Shown: piece after piece, positions 1-4,325 of the stretch
How positions within the stretch are numbered: position 1 is the stretch's first letter
Layout of the letters: each line of letters opens with the position of its first letter
Assembly (NCBI GenBank): GCA_023390155.1
Contig: JAEWDJ010000428.1
Coordinates: 1 to 5,653, forward strand
Direction: 5' to 3'
Length of the DNA stretch: 5,653 nucleotides
DNA from: Actinomycetes bacterium
Lineage (GTDB): Bacteria; Actinomycetota; Actinomycetes; Actinomycetales; Microbacteriaceae
Program-made: the position numbers and the translations under genes
The notes under the pieces: model-generated
The model's database searches: none
What the model was told of the DNA's origin: nothing
Seen by the model: only the letters and a program-made list of their open reading frames with translations

Positions 1-211
1 CCGGATCACCCGGCGAGAGCGACCGCGCCGCGTTCACCGCCAGCCGCCGCATCGCGCTCACCACGAACCAGCGTCGGCCTCCCCCGCCACCACGCCGCGG
101 GCTGCCGCCACCCGACAGCAGGCGGAAGCTGGTGATCGCGAGCCCCTCGGCCGTGACCAGGTGCCGTGGGCGGCCGGCGACCACGCCGCGCACCGTGAAC
201 AGTCCATCCAT
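1..211 (-). CDS. SSB-like single-stranded-DNA-binding protein, 5' part only
   Basis: The first 70 codons of a minus-strand gene are present; the rest lies beyond the left edge. The protein begins MDGLFTVRGVVAGRPRHLVT, continues AEGLAITSFRLLSGG (residues 21-35), and later has RRWFVVSAMRRLAVNAA (about 45-61) and SLSPGDP. This follows the order of an actinobacterial SSB OB fold: a first strand with V.G.V, a TAEGL.ITSFRL strand, then a W(F/Y).V.A.R.LA.NAA..(L/I)..GD stretch. Such proteins coat single-stranded DNA in replication, repair or uptake; this shorter actinobacterial type is usually a paralogue of the replicative SSB. Unusual here is a Gly/Arg-rich run at about residues 34-46, where relatives normally have a polar segment ending in a DG.TNW-like motif. 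The ATG at 211 is chosen because a good Shine-Dalgarno sequence lies six bases upstream. The family call is from recognised motifs only, and the C-terminal half cannot be judged. Confidence 0.72.
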   Translation of the reverse strand, partial: MDGLFTVRGVVAGRPRHLVTAEGLAITSFRLLSGGGSPRRGGGGGRRWFVVSAMRRLAVNAARSLSPGDP

Positions 212-217
212 CCCGAG

Positions 218-225
218 CTCCCCTC
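218..225 (-). promoter_or_regulatory. Ribosome binding site of the SSB-like gene
   Basis: Read on the minus strand this is GAGGGGAG, followed by a six-base spacer and the ATG at 211. It is a good match to the Shine-Dalgarno consensus. It decides the start over the second in-register-looking ATG at 207, which is out of frame. It also contrasts with the three genes in this window that lack any such site. Confidence 0.6.
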
Positions 226-231
226 GATCGC

Positions 232-249
232 GTCCGATCAGTACCGGAC
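232..249. repeat. Short inverted repeat upstream of the SSB-like gene
   Basis: GTCCG at 232-236 is the reverse complement of CGGAC at 245-249, with an eight-base spacer. A smaller dyad, GGAC-AGC-GTCC, overlaps at 246-256, and GCGTCC occurs twice (230-235 and 251-256). The cluster lies 20-45 bases upstream of the SSB-like start, where a promoter or operator would be expected. The arms are short and the region is GC-rich, so chance is a real possibility. Apart from the promoter at 385-390, nothing else stands out in the 212-396 gap. Confidence 0.25.
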
Positions 250-384
250 AGCGTCCAGCCTCGCCGAGCGGGCGAAGCCTCGAGCCCACCAGCCGGAATT
301 CGTGGAGGAAGCGGCGCGCGCACCCTCCTGGGGAGAAAGCACGACACAGCGCCGCGGCTCCGCTCCGCACGGGCCGGCCGCCGT

Positions 385-390
385 TACCAT
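385..390 (+). promoter_or_regulatory. Probable -10 box of a leaderless promoter
   Basis: TACCAT matches the actinobacterial TANNNT -10 pattern and ends exactly six bases before the ATG at 397. Transcription would therefore start at, or within a base of, the A of the ATG. There is no Shine-Dalgarno sequence in front of the gene, which agrees with a leaderless mRNA. No clear -35 box is visible at the expected position (about 362-367). Confidence 0.55.
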
Positions 391-396
391 CGGCGC

Positions 397-1083
397 ATGC
401 AGTGGTGGAATGACTTCGTCGATTGGTTCTTCGCGCCGGCCACGCGGCCGGTCATCTTCTCCGGCGCGGTTCTCGCCGTCGCCGTCATCGTGTCCGGTCT
501 GCTCGCCGCCTGGATCGCGCGCGGCGCCCTCAAGGGCCTGCTGTCGCGCTCCGACCGGCAGCAGAAGGCCTCCGCGATCGCCGCCCTGGTCGACGCGGCG
601 ACCGAGGCCTCCGTCTGGAACTCCCTCACCCCGGCCGAACAGGTGCTCTCCGACCGCGCCGTCGGCCAGGCCGACATCCTGGTGCGCCTCCTGCCCATCA
701 AGGGCGCGGGCATCGCCGCGAACTGGGCGGGCCACCAGCTCGCCGAGATGAAGCGGGCGTCGGCCACGTTCGGCTACCAGCTCGACCCGGCCGTCGCGGA
801 GTTCCGCGACCGCCTCATCGAGTGGCAGAACAAGCCGCGCCGTGCCCGCAAGATCTTCCAGGGCGACCTCGAGCGCTGGCGGTTCGAGAACACGGACACC
901 GAGCGCACCCTCATCCAGCAGCAGGACGCCTGGGTCGCGCAGCAGCACCACGAGCAGTACACGACGCCCGCCGCCCCGGCGACGACCGCGGACAGCGGCC
1001 CGCTGAGCGCGCTCACGACCCCGGCCGAACCCGGCGACAGCAGCGACACCGCCCCGACCACGCGCCTCGGCCAGCCCGTCTAA
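397..1083 (+). CDS. Single-pass membrane protein of unknown function
   Basis: A 228-residue protein that I do not recognise as a named family. The N terminus is short and aromatic (MQWWNDFVDWFF), followed by one hydrophobic segment at about residues 19-41 (VIFSGAVLAVAVIVSGLLAA core). Basic residues after it (R, K, R, R) suggest by the positive-inside rule that the remaining body is cytoplasmic. Residues about 55-185 are charged and likely helical, with repeated Ala/Glu/Arg/Gln. The last ~40 residues are rich in Ala, Thr, Pro and Ser, have low complexity, and are probably disordered. The hydrophobic segment is not followed by a signal-peptidase-like AXA site, so it is more likely an anchor than a cleaved signal. 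Base composition and codon use match the neighbours, which supports a resident gene. It stands alone: the SSB-like gene is divergent and nadE convergent. The start is supported by the leaderless promoter just upstream. Confidence 0.85.
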   Translation: MQWWNDFVDWFFAPATRPVIFSGAVLAVAVIVSGLLAAWIARGALKGLLSRSDRQQKASAIAALVDAATEASVWNSLTPAEQVLSDRAVGQADILVRLLPIKGAGIAANWAGHQLAEMKRASATFGYQLDPAVAEFRDRLIEWQNKPRRARKIFQGDLERWRFENTDTERTLIQQQDAWVAQQHHEQYTTPAAPATTADSGPLSALTTPAEPGDSSDTAPTTRLGQPV

Positions 1084-1112
1084 CCCGAGCAGGACGCGTC
1101 TCCACCCGAGCT

Positions 1113-1147
1113 GAAGGGGGCACCGGCATCGCGCCGGCGCCCCCTTC
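1113..1147 (+). terminator. Strong hairpin terminator after the membrane-protein gene
   Basis: GAAGGGGGC (1113-1121) pairs perfectly with GCCCCCTTC (1139-1147). After a single A/C mismatch (1122/1138), CCGGC (1123-1127) pairs with GCCGG (1133-1137) around the five-base loop ATCGC. That makes 14 paired positions, almost all G-C, beginning about 30 bases after the stop at 1083. There is no U-tract, as is common for actinobacterial terminators. Because it sits between converging genes, it could act in both directions. Confidence 0.7.
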
Positions 1148-1149
1148 TC

Positions 1150-1177
1150 GCGTCTCACCGCCCCGAGGGCGGGACGC
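1150..1177 (-). terminator. Hairpin directly after the nadE stop codon
   Basis: CCGCCC (1158-1163) pairs with GGGCGG (1167-1172) around a three-base loop (CGA). The stem extends with GCGTC (1150-1154) pairing with GACGC (1173-1177), leaving TCA (1155-1157) as a bulge. On the minus strand it begins at the base right after the nadE TGA (1180-1178). It is a plausible nadE terminator without a U-tract, lying back to back with the hairpin at 1113-1147. Confidence 0.5.
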
Positions 1178-2020
1178 TCAGGTCGTGTAGTCGCCGCGCT
1201 CCTGCCACCACTCGTCGAACATGCTCGCCGGCACGCGGCGCTTGTGCTCCGTCGCGAGGTACCGCGCCTCGATGGCGGCGGCCGCCTCCTCCGCGACGTC
1301 CTTCCCCTCGAGGAAGTCGTCGATCACCGTGTAGCTGAGCCCCAGGTTGTCCTCGTCGGTCTGTCCCGGGTTGTGGTCGAGCAGGTCGGCCGTCGGCGCC
1401 TTCTCGTAGAGCCGGGCGGGCGCCTCCAGGTGCTGCAGCAGCTGCTTGCCCTGCCGCTTGGTGAGGCCGGACAGCGGCAGCACGTCGGTGCCGCCGTCAC
1501 CGTACTTGGTGAAGAACCCGGTGACCGCCTCGGCCGCGTGATCGGTGCCGACGACGAGCAGCCGGCGCTGGCCGGCGATCGCGTACTGCGCGATCATCCG
1601 CATCCGCGCCTTCACGTTGCCCTTGTTGAAGTCGGTCATCGCGTCGCCCACGGCGTCGGCGTACTCCGCCTGGATTCCGTCCGTGCCGCGCTGGATGTTG
1701 AAGGTGACCACGCGCTGCGGCCGGATGAACGAGAGGGCGAGCTGTGCGTCGTCCTCGTCGTGCTGGACGGCGTAGGGCAGTCGCACCGCGATGAACTCGA
1801 CGTCGACGCCGCGCTCGGCGAGCCGCTCCACGGCCAGCTGGCTCAGCCGGCCTGCGAGGGAGGAGTCCTGCCCACCGCTGATCCCGAGGACGAGGCCGGA
1901 GGCGCCGGTGACGGTCAGGTAGCGGACGAGGAAGTCCACCCGCTTCTCGACCTCGGCGGCCGGGTCGATGGTGGGGCTGACGTTGAGTTCGTCGATGATC
2001 CTTGCCTGGAGTTCGCGCAT
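1178..2020 (-). CDS. nadE: NH3-dependent NAD(+) synthetase
   Basis: It catalyses the last step of NAD biosynthesis, amidating deamido-NAD with ammonia and ATP through an adenylated intermediate. It is a cytosolic homodimer in this family. With the ATG at 2020 the protein has 280 residues, close to E. coli NadE (about 275). Diagnostic segments are the N-type ATP pyrophosphatase P-loop SGGQDSS (48-54) after LVLGI, AVRLPY (78-83), GN.KAR (134-139), GTDHAAEA (158-165) with FFTKYGDGG (169-177), KRQGKQLL, KAPTADL, and a C-terminal TEHKRR..P..FD.WW. There is no nitrilase/glutaminase domain, unlike the long glutamine-dependent enzyme of mycobacteria, so ammonia must come from the cell. A GTG at 2026 would add two residues, but a TANNNT box exactly six bases before the ATG at 2020 favours the ATG and a leaderless mRNA. 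It is divergent from the antiporter gene and appears monocistronic. Confidence 0.97.
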   Translation of the reverse strand: MRELQARIIDELNVSPTIDPAAEVEKRVDFLVRYLTVTGASGLVLGISGGQDSSLAGRLSQLAVERLAERGVDVEFIAVRLPYAVQHDEDDAQLALSFIRPQRVVTFNIQRGTDGIQAEYADAVGDAMTDFNKGNVKARMRMIAQYAIAGQRRLLVVGTDHAAEAVTGFFTKYGDGGTDVLPLSGLTKRQGKQLLQHLEAPARLYEKAPTADLLDHNPGQTDEDNLGLSYTVIDDFLEGKDVAEEAAAAIEARYLATEHKRRVPASMFDEWWQERGDYTT

Positions 2021-2026
2021 TCCCAC

Positions 2027-2032
2027 ACCATA
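2027..2032 (-). promoter_or_regulatory. Probable -10 box of a leaderless nadE promoter
   Basis: Read on the minus strand this is TATGGT, followed by exactly six bases (GTGGGA) and then the ATG at 2020. The spacing puts transcription start on the A of the start codon. No Shine-Dalgarno sequence is present. A TTCACA match to the -35 consensus lies at 2058-2053, but its 20-base spacer is too long for a standard promoter, so the -35 remains unassigned. Confidence 0.5.
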
Positions 2033-2041
2033 TCCCCGGCG

Positions 2042-2060
2042 CGTTTCACCCGTGTGAACG
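2042..2060. repeat. Inverted repeat between the nadE and antiporter promoters, possible operator
   Basis: TTCAC (2045-2049) and GTGAA (2054-2058) are perfect reverse complements around CCGT. With T2046 skipped the dyad grows to CGTT+CAC / GTG+AACG (2042-2060). It sits between two divergent promoters, at about -23 to -39 relative to the inferred nadE start, where a bound protein could block nadE. It lies further upstream (about -40 to -58) of the antiporter gene. The site does not match an operator that I can name, and the arms are short. Confidence 0.35.
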
Positions 2061-2087
2061 GTCCTTCCTCGCGCTGCGAGCGGCCGC

Positions 2088-2093
2088 TAGCAT
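2088..2093 (+). promoter_or_regulatory. Probable -10 box of a leaderless antiporter promoter
   Basis: TAGCAT fits TANNNT and ends six bases before the ATG at 2100, so the transcript is predicted to start at the start codon. There is no Shine-Dalgarno sequence. The bases CATCGGCGCATG (2091-2102) are identical to 388-399 in front of the unrelated membrane-protein gene. The best -35 candidate at a 17-base spacing is TTCCTC (2065-2070), which is weak. Confidence 0.55.
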
Positions 2094-2099
2094 CGGCGC

Positions 2100-3317
2100 A
2101 TGTCCCCGGATGTCGGCACGGTCGTCCTCGTCCCGCTGCTCGCCGTCGCGGCGCCGATGCTCGCGCGACTCGTCGGCCGGGTCGCGGCGATCCCCCTGGT
2201 GGTCTTCGAGATCGTGCTCGGATTGGTCATCGGCCCGAGCGTCCTCGGCCTGGTCCCGACGTCGGACGCGCTGGATGCCGTCGCGAACTTCGGCCTCGCC
2301 TTCCTCTTCTTCATGGCCGGCAACGAGATCGACTTCGCCGCGATCCGCGGACGGCCGCTGCGCCGCGCGTCGCTCGGTTGGCTGATCTCGCTCGCCGCCG
2401 GCGTCCTGATCGCGGTGCTCCTCTCGCCCTCGATCGTGACAGCGGTGTACATCGGCATCGCGCTCACCTCGACCGCACTCGGCACGCTCATGCCCGTGCT
2501 CCGCGACGCAGGCGAGCTCCGCACGCCGTTCGGACGCGCGGTGACGGCGGTCGGAGCCGTCGGCGAGTTCGGCCCGCTGCTGGCCATCTCCCTCTTCCTG
2601 AGCGGGCGGCGACCGCTCGCCGCGGCGCTCGTGCTGATCGGCTTCGCCCTTGTCGCGGGCGCCGCGATCTGGTTCGCGTCGCGGGGCGCGCACCGCGGCT
2701 TCCACCGGCTCGTCCGGGCCACTCTGCACACCAGCGGGCAGTTCGCCGTCCGGTTCGTCGTGCTCGTGATCGCCGCGCTCGTGGGGCTCAGCCTCGCGCT
2801 CGGGCTGGACATGCTCCTCGGCGCCTTCGCCGCGGGGGTGATCTGCCGTGTGCTCCTCTCGGGTGCCGACGAGGGCGACGCGCGACAGATCGAGGGCAAG
2901 CTGGAGGCCGTGGCCTTCGGCGTCCTCGTCCCCGTGTTCTTCATCAACACCGGGATCGGCTTCGACCTGCGGGCGCTGCTCGGCGACCCGCGGGCGCTGC
3001 TGCTCCTGCCGATCTTCCTCGTGCTGCTGGTGCTGGTGCGCGGCCTTCCCGGCTCGCTCGCAGCCCCGCGCGGTTCGACGTTCGCCGACCGGGCGTCGCT
3101 CACCCTGTTCAGCGCGACCGGCCTCCCGATCATCGTCGCGGTCACGGCCATCGGAGTCGATGACGGCGACCTCCCGACCGGCACGGCGACCGCGCTCGTC
3201 GGCGCCGGGATGCTGTCGGTGCTGCTCTTCCCGCTTCTCGCCCTCGTGCTGCGCCGCCGCTCGGCGGACGGCGGCATCCGCCCTCCGGACCCGGATCAGG
3301 TGCCCGTCGAGGGCTGA
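2100..3317 (+). CDS. CPA2-type cation:proton antiporter, membrane domain only
   Basis: A 405-residue, very hydrophobic protein with about 12 membrane segments covering residues 5-390, of the Na+/H+ exchanger (PF00999) fold. Family marks are FEIVLGLVIGPSVLG (36-50), FFMAGNEIDF (70-79, compare the AG.E(I/L)D motif), ALTSTALGTLMPVL (121-134, the unwound TM4), VGEFGP (154-159, TM5) and PVFFINTG (278-285). Relatives exchange Na+ or K+ for H+ across the cytoplasmic membrane, serving pH and ion homeostasis. At TM5, where many CPA2 proteins carry an Asp or Asn-Asp ion-binding pair, this one shows a single Glu156, so ion preference cannot be read off. There is no C-terminal TrkA-N/RCK domain, unlike KefB/KefC (about 600 residues), and the chain ends in a short polar tail. 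The start is supported by the leaderless promoter. The stop is 22 bp from that of the converging LysR gene, with no clear terminator between them. Confidence 0.9.
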   Translation: MSPDVGTVVLVPLLAVAAPMLARLVGRVAAIPLVVFEIVLGLVIGPSVLGLVPTSDALDAVANFGLAFLFFMAGNEIDFAAIRGRPLRRASLGWLISLAAGVLIAVLLSPSIVTAVYIGIALTSTALGTLMPVLRDAGELRTPFGRAVTAVGAVGEFGPLLAISLFLSGRRPLAAALVLIGFALVAGAAIWFASRGAHRGFHRLVRATLHTSGQFAVRFVVLVIAALVGLSLALGLDMLLGAFAAGVICRVLLSGADEGDARQIEGKLEAVAFGVLVPVFFINTGIGFDLRALLGDPRALLLLPIFLVLLVLVRGLPGSLAAPRGSTFADRASLTLFSATGLPIIVAVTAIGVDDGDLPTGTATALVGAGMLSVLLFPLLALVLRRRSADGGIRPPDPDQVPVEG

Positions 3318-3339
3318 GGGCACCGCACGCTCGCGACGC

Positions 3340-4194
3340 TCACGGCACGCGGGTGACCGCGCGCGCCAGGATCGCCGTCGTCAGCGCCTCGATCGGCTCG
3401 CGCGGCGCCGCGGGGTTGGACAGCAGCGTGAAGTCCACGTGCCCGAGCTCGGGCAGCGAGAACCGGTTCGTGACCTTCACCAGATCGGTCGGGATGAGCG
3501 AGCGCGGGAAGACCGCGACGCCGATCCCCGCGCGCACCGCCGCGAGCACACCGTTCACCTCGCGGGTGTTGCAGGTGATGCGCCAGGTGCGGCCGGCCTC
3601 CTCCAGGGCCTCGATCGCGATCTGCCGACTGAGGCTCGTGCCCTGGTAGGCGATGAGCGGCAGGGGCTGGGCCGGGTCGACCGCGGTCTTCTCCTGCCCC
3701 ATCCAGACCAGCTCGTCCGTCGCCACGACGGTGCCCTCGGTCGTGCCGGGGTTCTGCTTGATGAAGATCAGGTCGAGGTGCCCCGCCTTGAGGCGGCGGT
3801 GGAGGGGGCCGGACTGGTCGACCGTCAGCTCGAGGTTGATCTGCGGGTGCTGCTGCCGGAAGTGCCGGAGGATGCGCGGCAGCGTCGTGATCGCGAGATC
3901 GTCGGCGGCGCCGAAGCGCAGCCGGCCGCGCATCGCGGAGCCGCTGAAGTAGCGGTCGGCCTCGGCGTGGGCCGCGAGGATGGTCCGCGCGAAGCCGGCC
4001 ATCGCGTCCCCGTTGTCGGTCAGCCGGACCTCGCGCGTGTCCCGCGCCACGAGCTGCCGCTTGGCCGCCTCCTCGAGTCGGCGGACGTGCTGGCTCACGG
4101 TGGGCTGGCTGATGCCGAGGGAGGCGGCCGCGCGCGTGAAGCTGCGCGTGTCGGCCACGGCCAGGAAGGTGCGGAGGAGCACGGGGTCGAACAT
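3340..4194 (-). CDS. LysR-type transcriptional regulator
   Basis: A 284-residue protein, of normal family length (about 290-310). The N-terminal winged helix-turn-helix runs about 4-62: LLRTFLAVADTRSFTRAA, then ASLGISQPTVSQHVRRLEE (24-42), ending in VRLTDNG. The effector-binding domain starts near residue 90 (MRGRLRFGAADDLAI), with further periplasmic-binding-protein-like features such as NLELTVDQSG and LKAGHLDLIFIKQ. LysR proteins are tetrameric DNA-binding regulators that commonly repress their own gene and activate a divergent target when a small ligand binds. Here the divergent gene is an MFS exporter, so control of that exporter is the obvious inference; the ligand is unknown. The ATG at 4194 is preferred because the wHTH begins directly after it. 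The open frame continues to 4323, but those residues are not LysR-like. ATGs at 4201 and 4205 are out of frame. Confidence 0.93.
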   Translation of the reverse strand: MFDPVLLRTFLAVADTRSFTRAAASLGISQPTVSQHVRRLEEAAKRQLVARDTREVRLTDNGDAMAGFARTILAAHAEADRYFSGSAMRGRLRFGAADDLAITTLPRILRHFRQQHPQINLELTVDQSGPLHRRLKAGHLDLIFIKQNPGTTEGTVVATDELVWMGQEKTAVDPAQPLPLIAYQGTSLSRQIAIEALEEAGRTWRITCNTREVNGVLAAVRAGIGVAVFPRSLIPTDLVKVTNRFSLPELGHVDFTLLSNPAAPREPIEALTTAILARAVTRVP

Positions 4195-4214
4195 CGCCCA
4201 TCCATTCGGAAAGT

Positions 4215-4238
4215 CAATAGGAGTTATAGCTTCGATTG
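4215..4238. promoter_or_regulatory. 24-bp imperfect palindrome, likely LysR operator
   Basis: The 24 bases are symmetric about 4226/4227, with nine of twelve positions pairing: CAAT at one end, ATTG at the other, and AG-N-TATA-N-CT in the middle. It is the most AT-rich stretch of the window and lies 21-44 bases upstream of the regulator's start codon, overlapping its likely -10 box. This is the expected place and form for an autoregulatory LysR site. The even-length symmetry does not give a centred T-N11-A box, so it departs from the textbook LysR motif. Confidence 0.5.
4223..4228 (-). promoter_or_regulatory. Probable -10 box of the LysR regulator gene
   Basis: On the minus strand this reads TATAAC, five of six matches to TATAAT. 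Upstream, TATTGT (4250-4245) is a weak -35 candidate at a 16-base spacing. Transcription would start near 4216, giving a leader of about 22 bases. A GGATGG sequence (4206-4201) could serve as a weak ribosome binding site. The box sits in the centre of the palindrome at 4215-4238, so a bound regulator would block its own transcription. Confidence 0.4.
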
Positions 4239-4261
4239 GGCCAAACAATACTCCGCCGCGA

Positions 4262-4289
4262 CGTATGGTCGAAGGAGCCCGCACATACG
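4262..4289. repeat. Inverted repeat CGTATG-N16-CATACG in the exporter promoter region
   Basis: Two perfect six-base arms (4262-4267 and 4284-4289) are separated by 16 bases. The left arm overlaps a TATGGT -10 candidate at 4264-4269, the same hexamer as in front of nadE. From it, transcription of the exporter would start near 4276, leaving a 50-base leader. The repeat may be a second protein-binding site or chance. No good -35 lies upstream of the -10, as expected if the promoter needs an activator. Confidence 0.35.
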
Positions 4290-4315
4290 GAACCAGACAC
4301 ACTCGATACAGACGC

Positions 4316-4320
4316 AAGGA
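4316..4320 (+). promoter_or_regulatory. Ribosome binding site of the MFS exporter
   Basis: AAGGA lies five bases before the GTG at 4326. It supports this GTG over the in-frame ATG at 4365, which has no comparable upstream sequence. Confidence 0.6.
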
Positions 4321-4325
4321 CACTC

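Noticed and set aside
238..1158. A 306-codon minus-strand open frame opposite the membrane-protein gene, reaching into the SSB upstream region
   Set aside because: It consists of Gly/Arg/Val/Leu runs with no family signature and would cross the strong hairpin at 1113-1147. The plus-strand gene has coding-like composition and a promoter.
1244..3163. A 639-codon open frame on the plus strand running antisense to nadE and into the antiporter gene
   Set aside because: It is composed almost wholly of Arg, Ala, Pro, Gly and Asp, has no recognisable domain, and crosses nadE antisense and the antiporter out of frame. It is an artefact of high G+C, where stop codons are rare in shadow frames.
2046..3323. 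Two long minus-strand open frames (about 396 and 425 codons) opposite the antiporter
   Set aside because: Low-complexity charged or Ser/Arg/Ala-rich translations without motifs; the antiporter on the plus strand explains the lack of stops.
4195..4323. N-terminal extension of the LysR regulator to 4323
   Set aside because: The extra ~43 residues are not LysR-like, would span the whole divergent promoter region and its palindrome, and LysR proteins normally begin only a few residues before the helix-turn-helix, as the ATG at 4194 gives.
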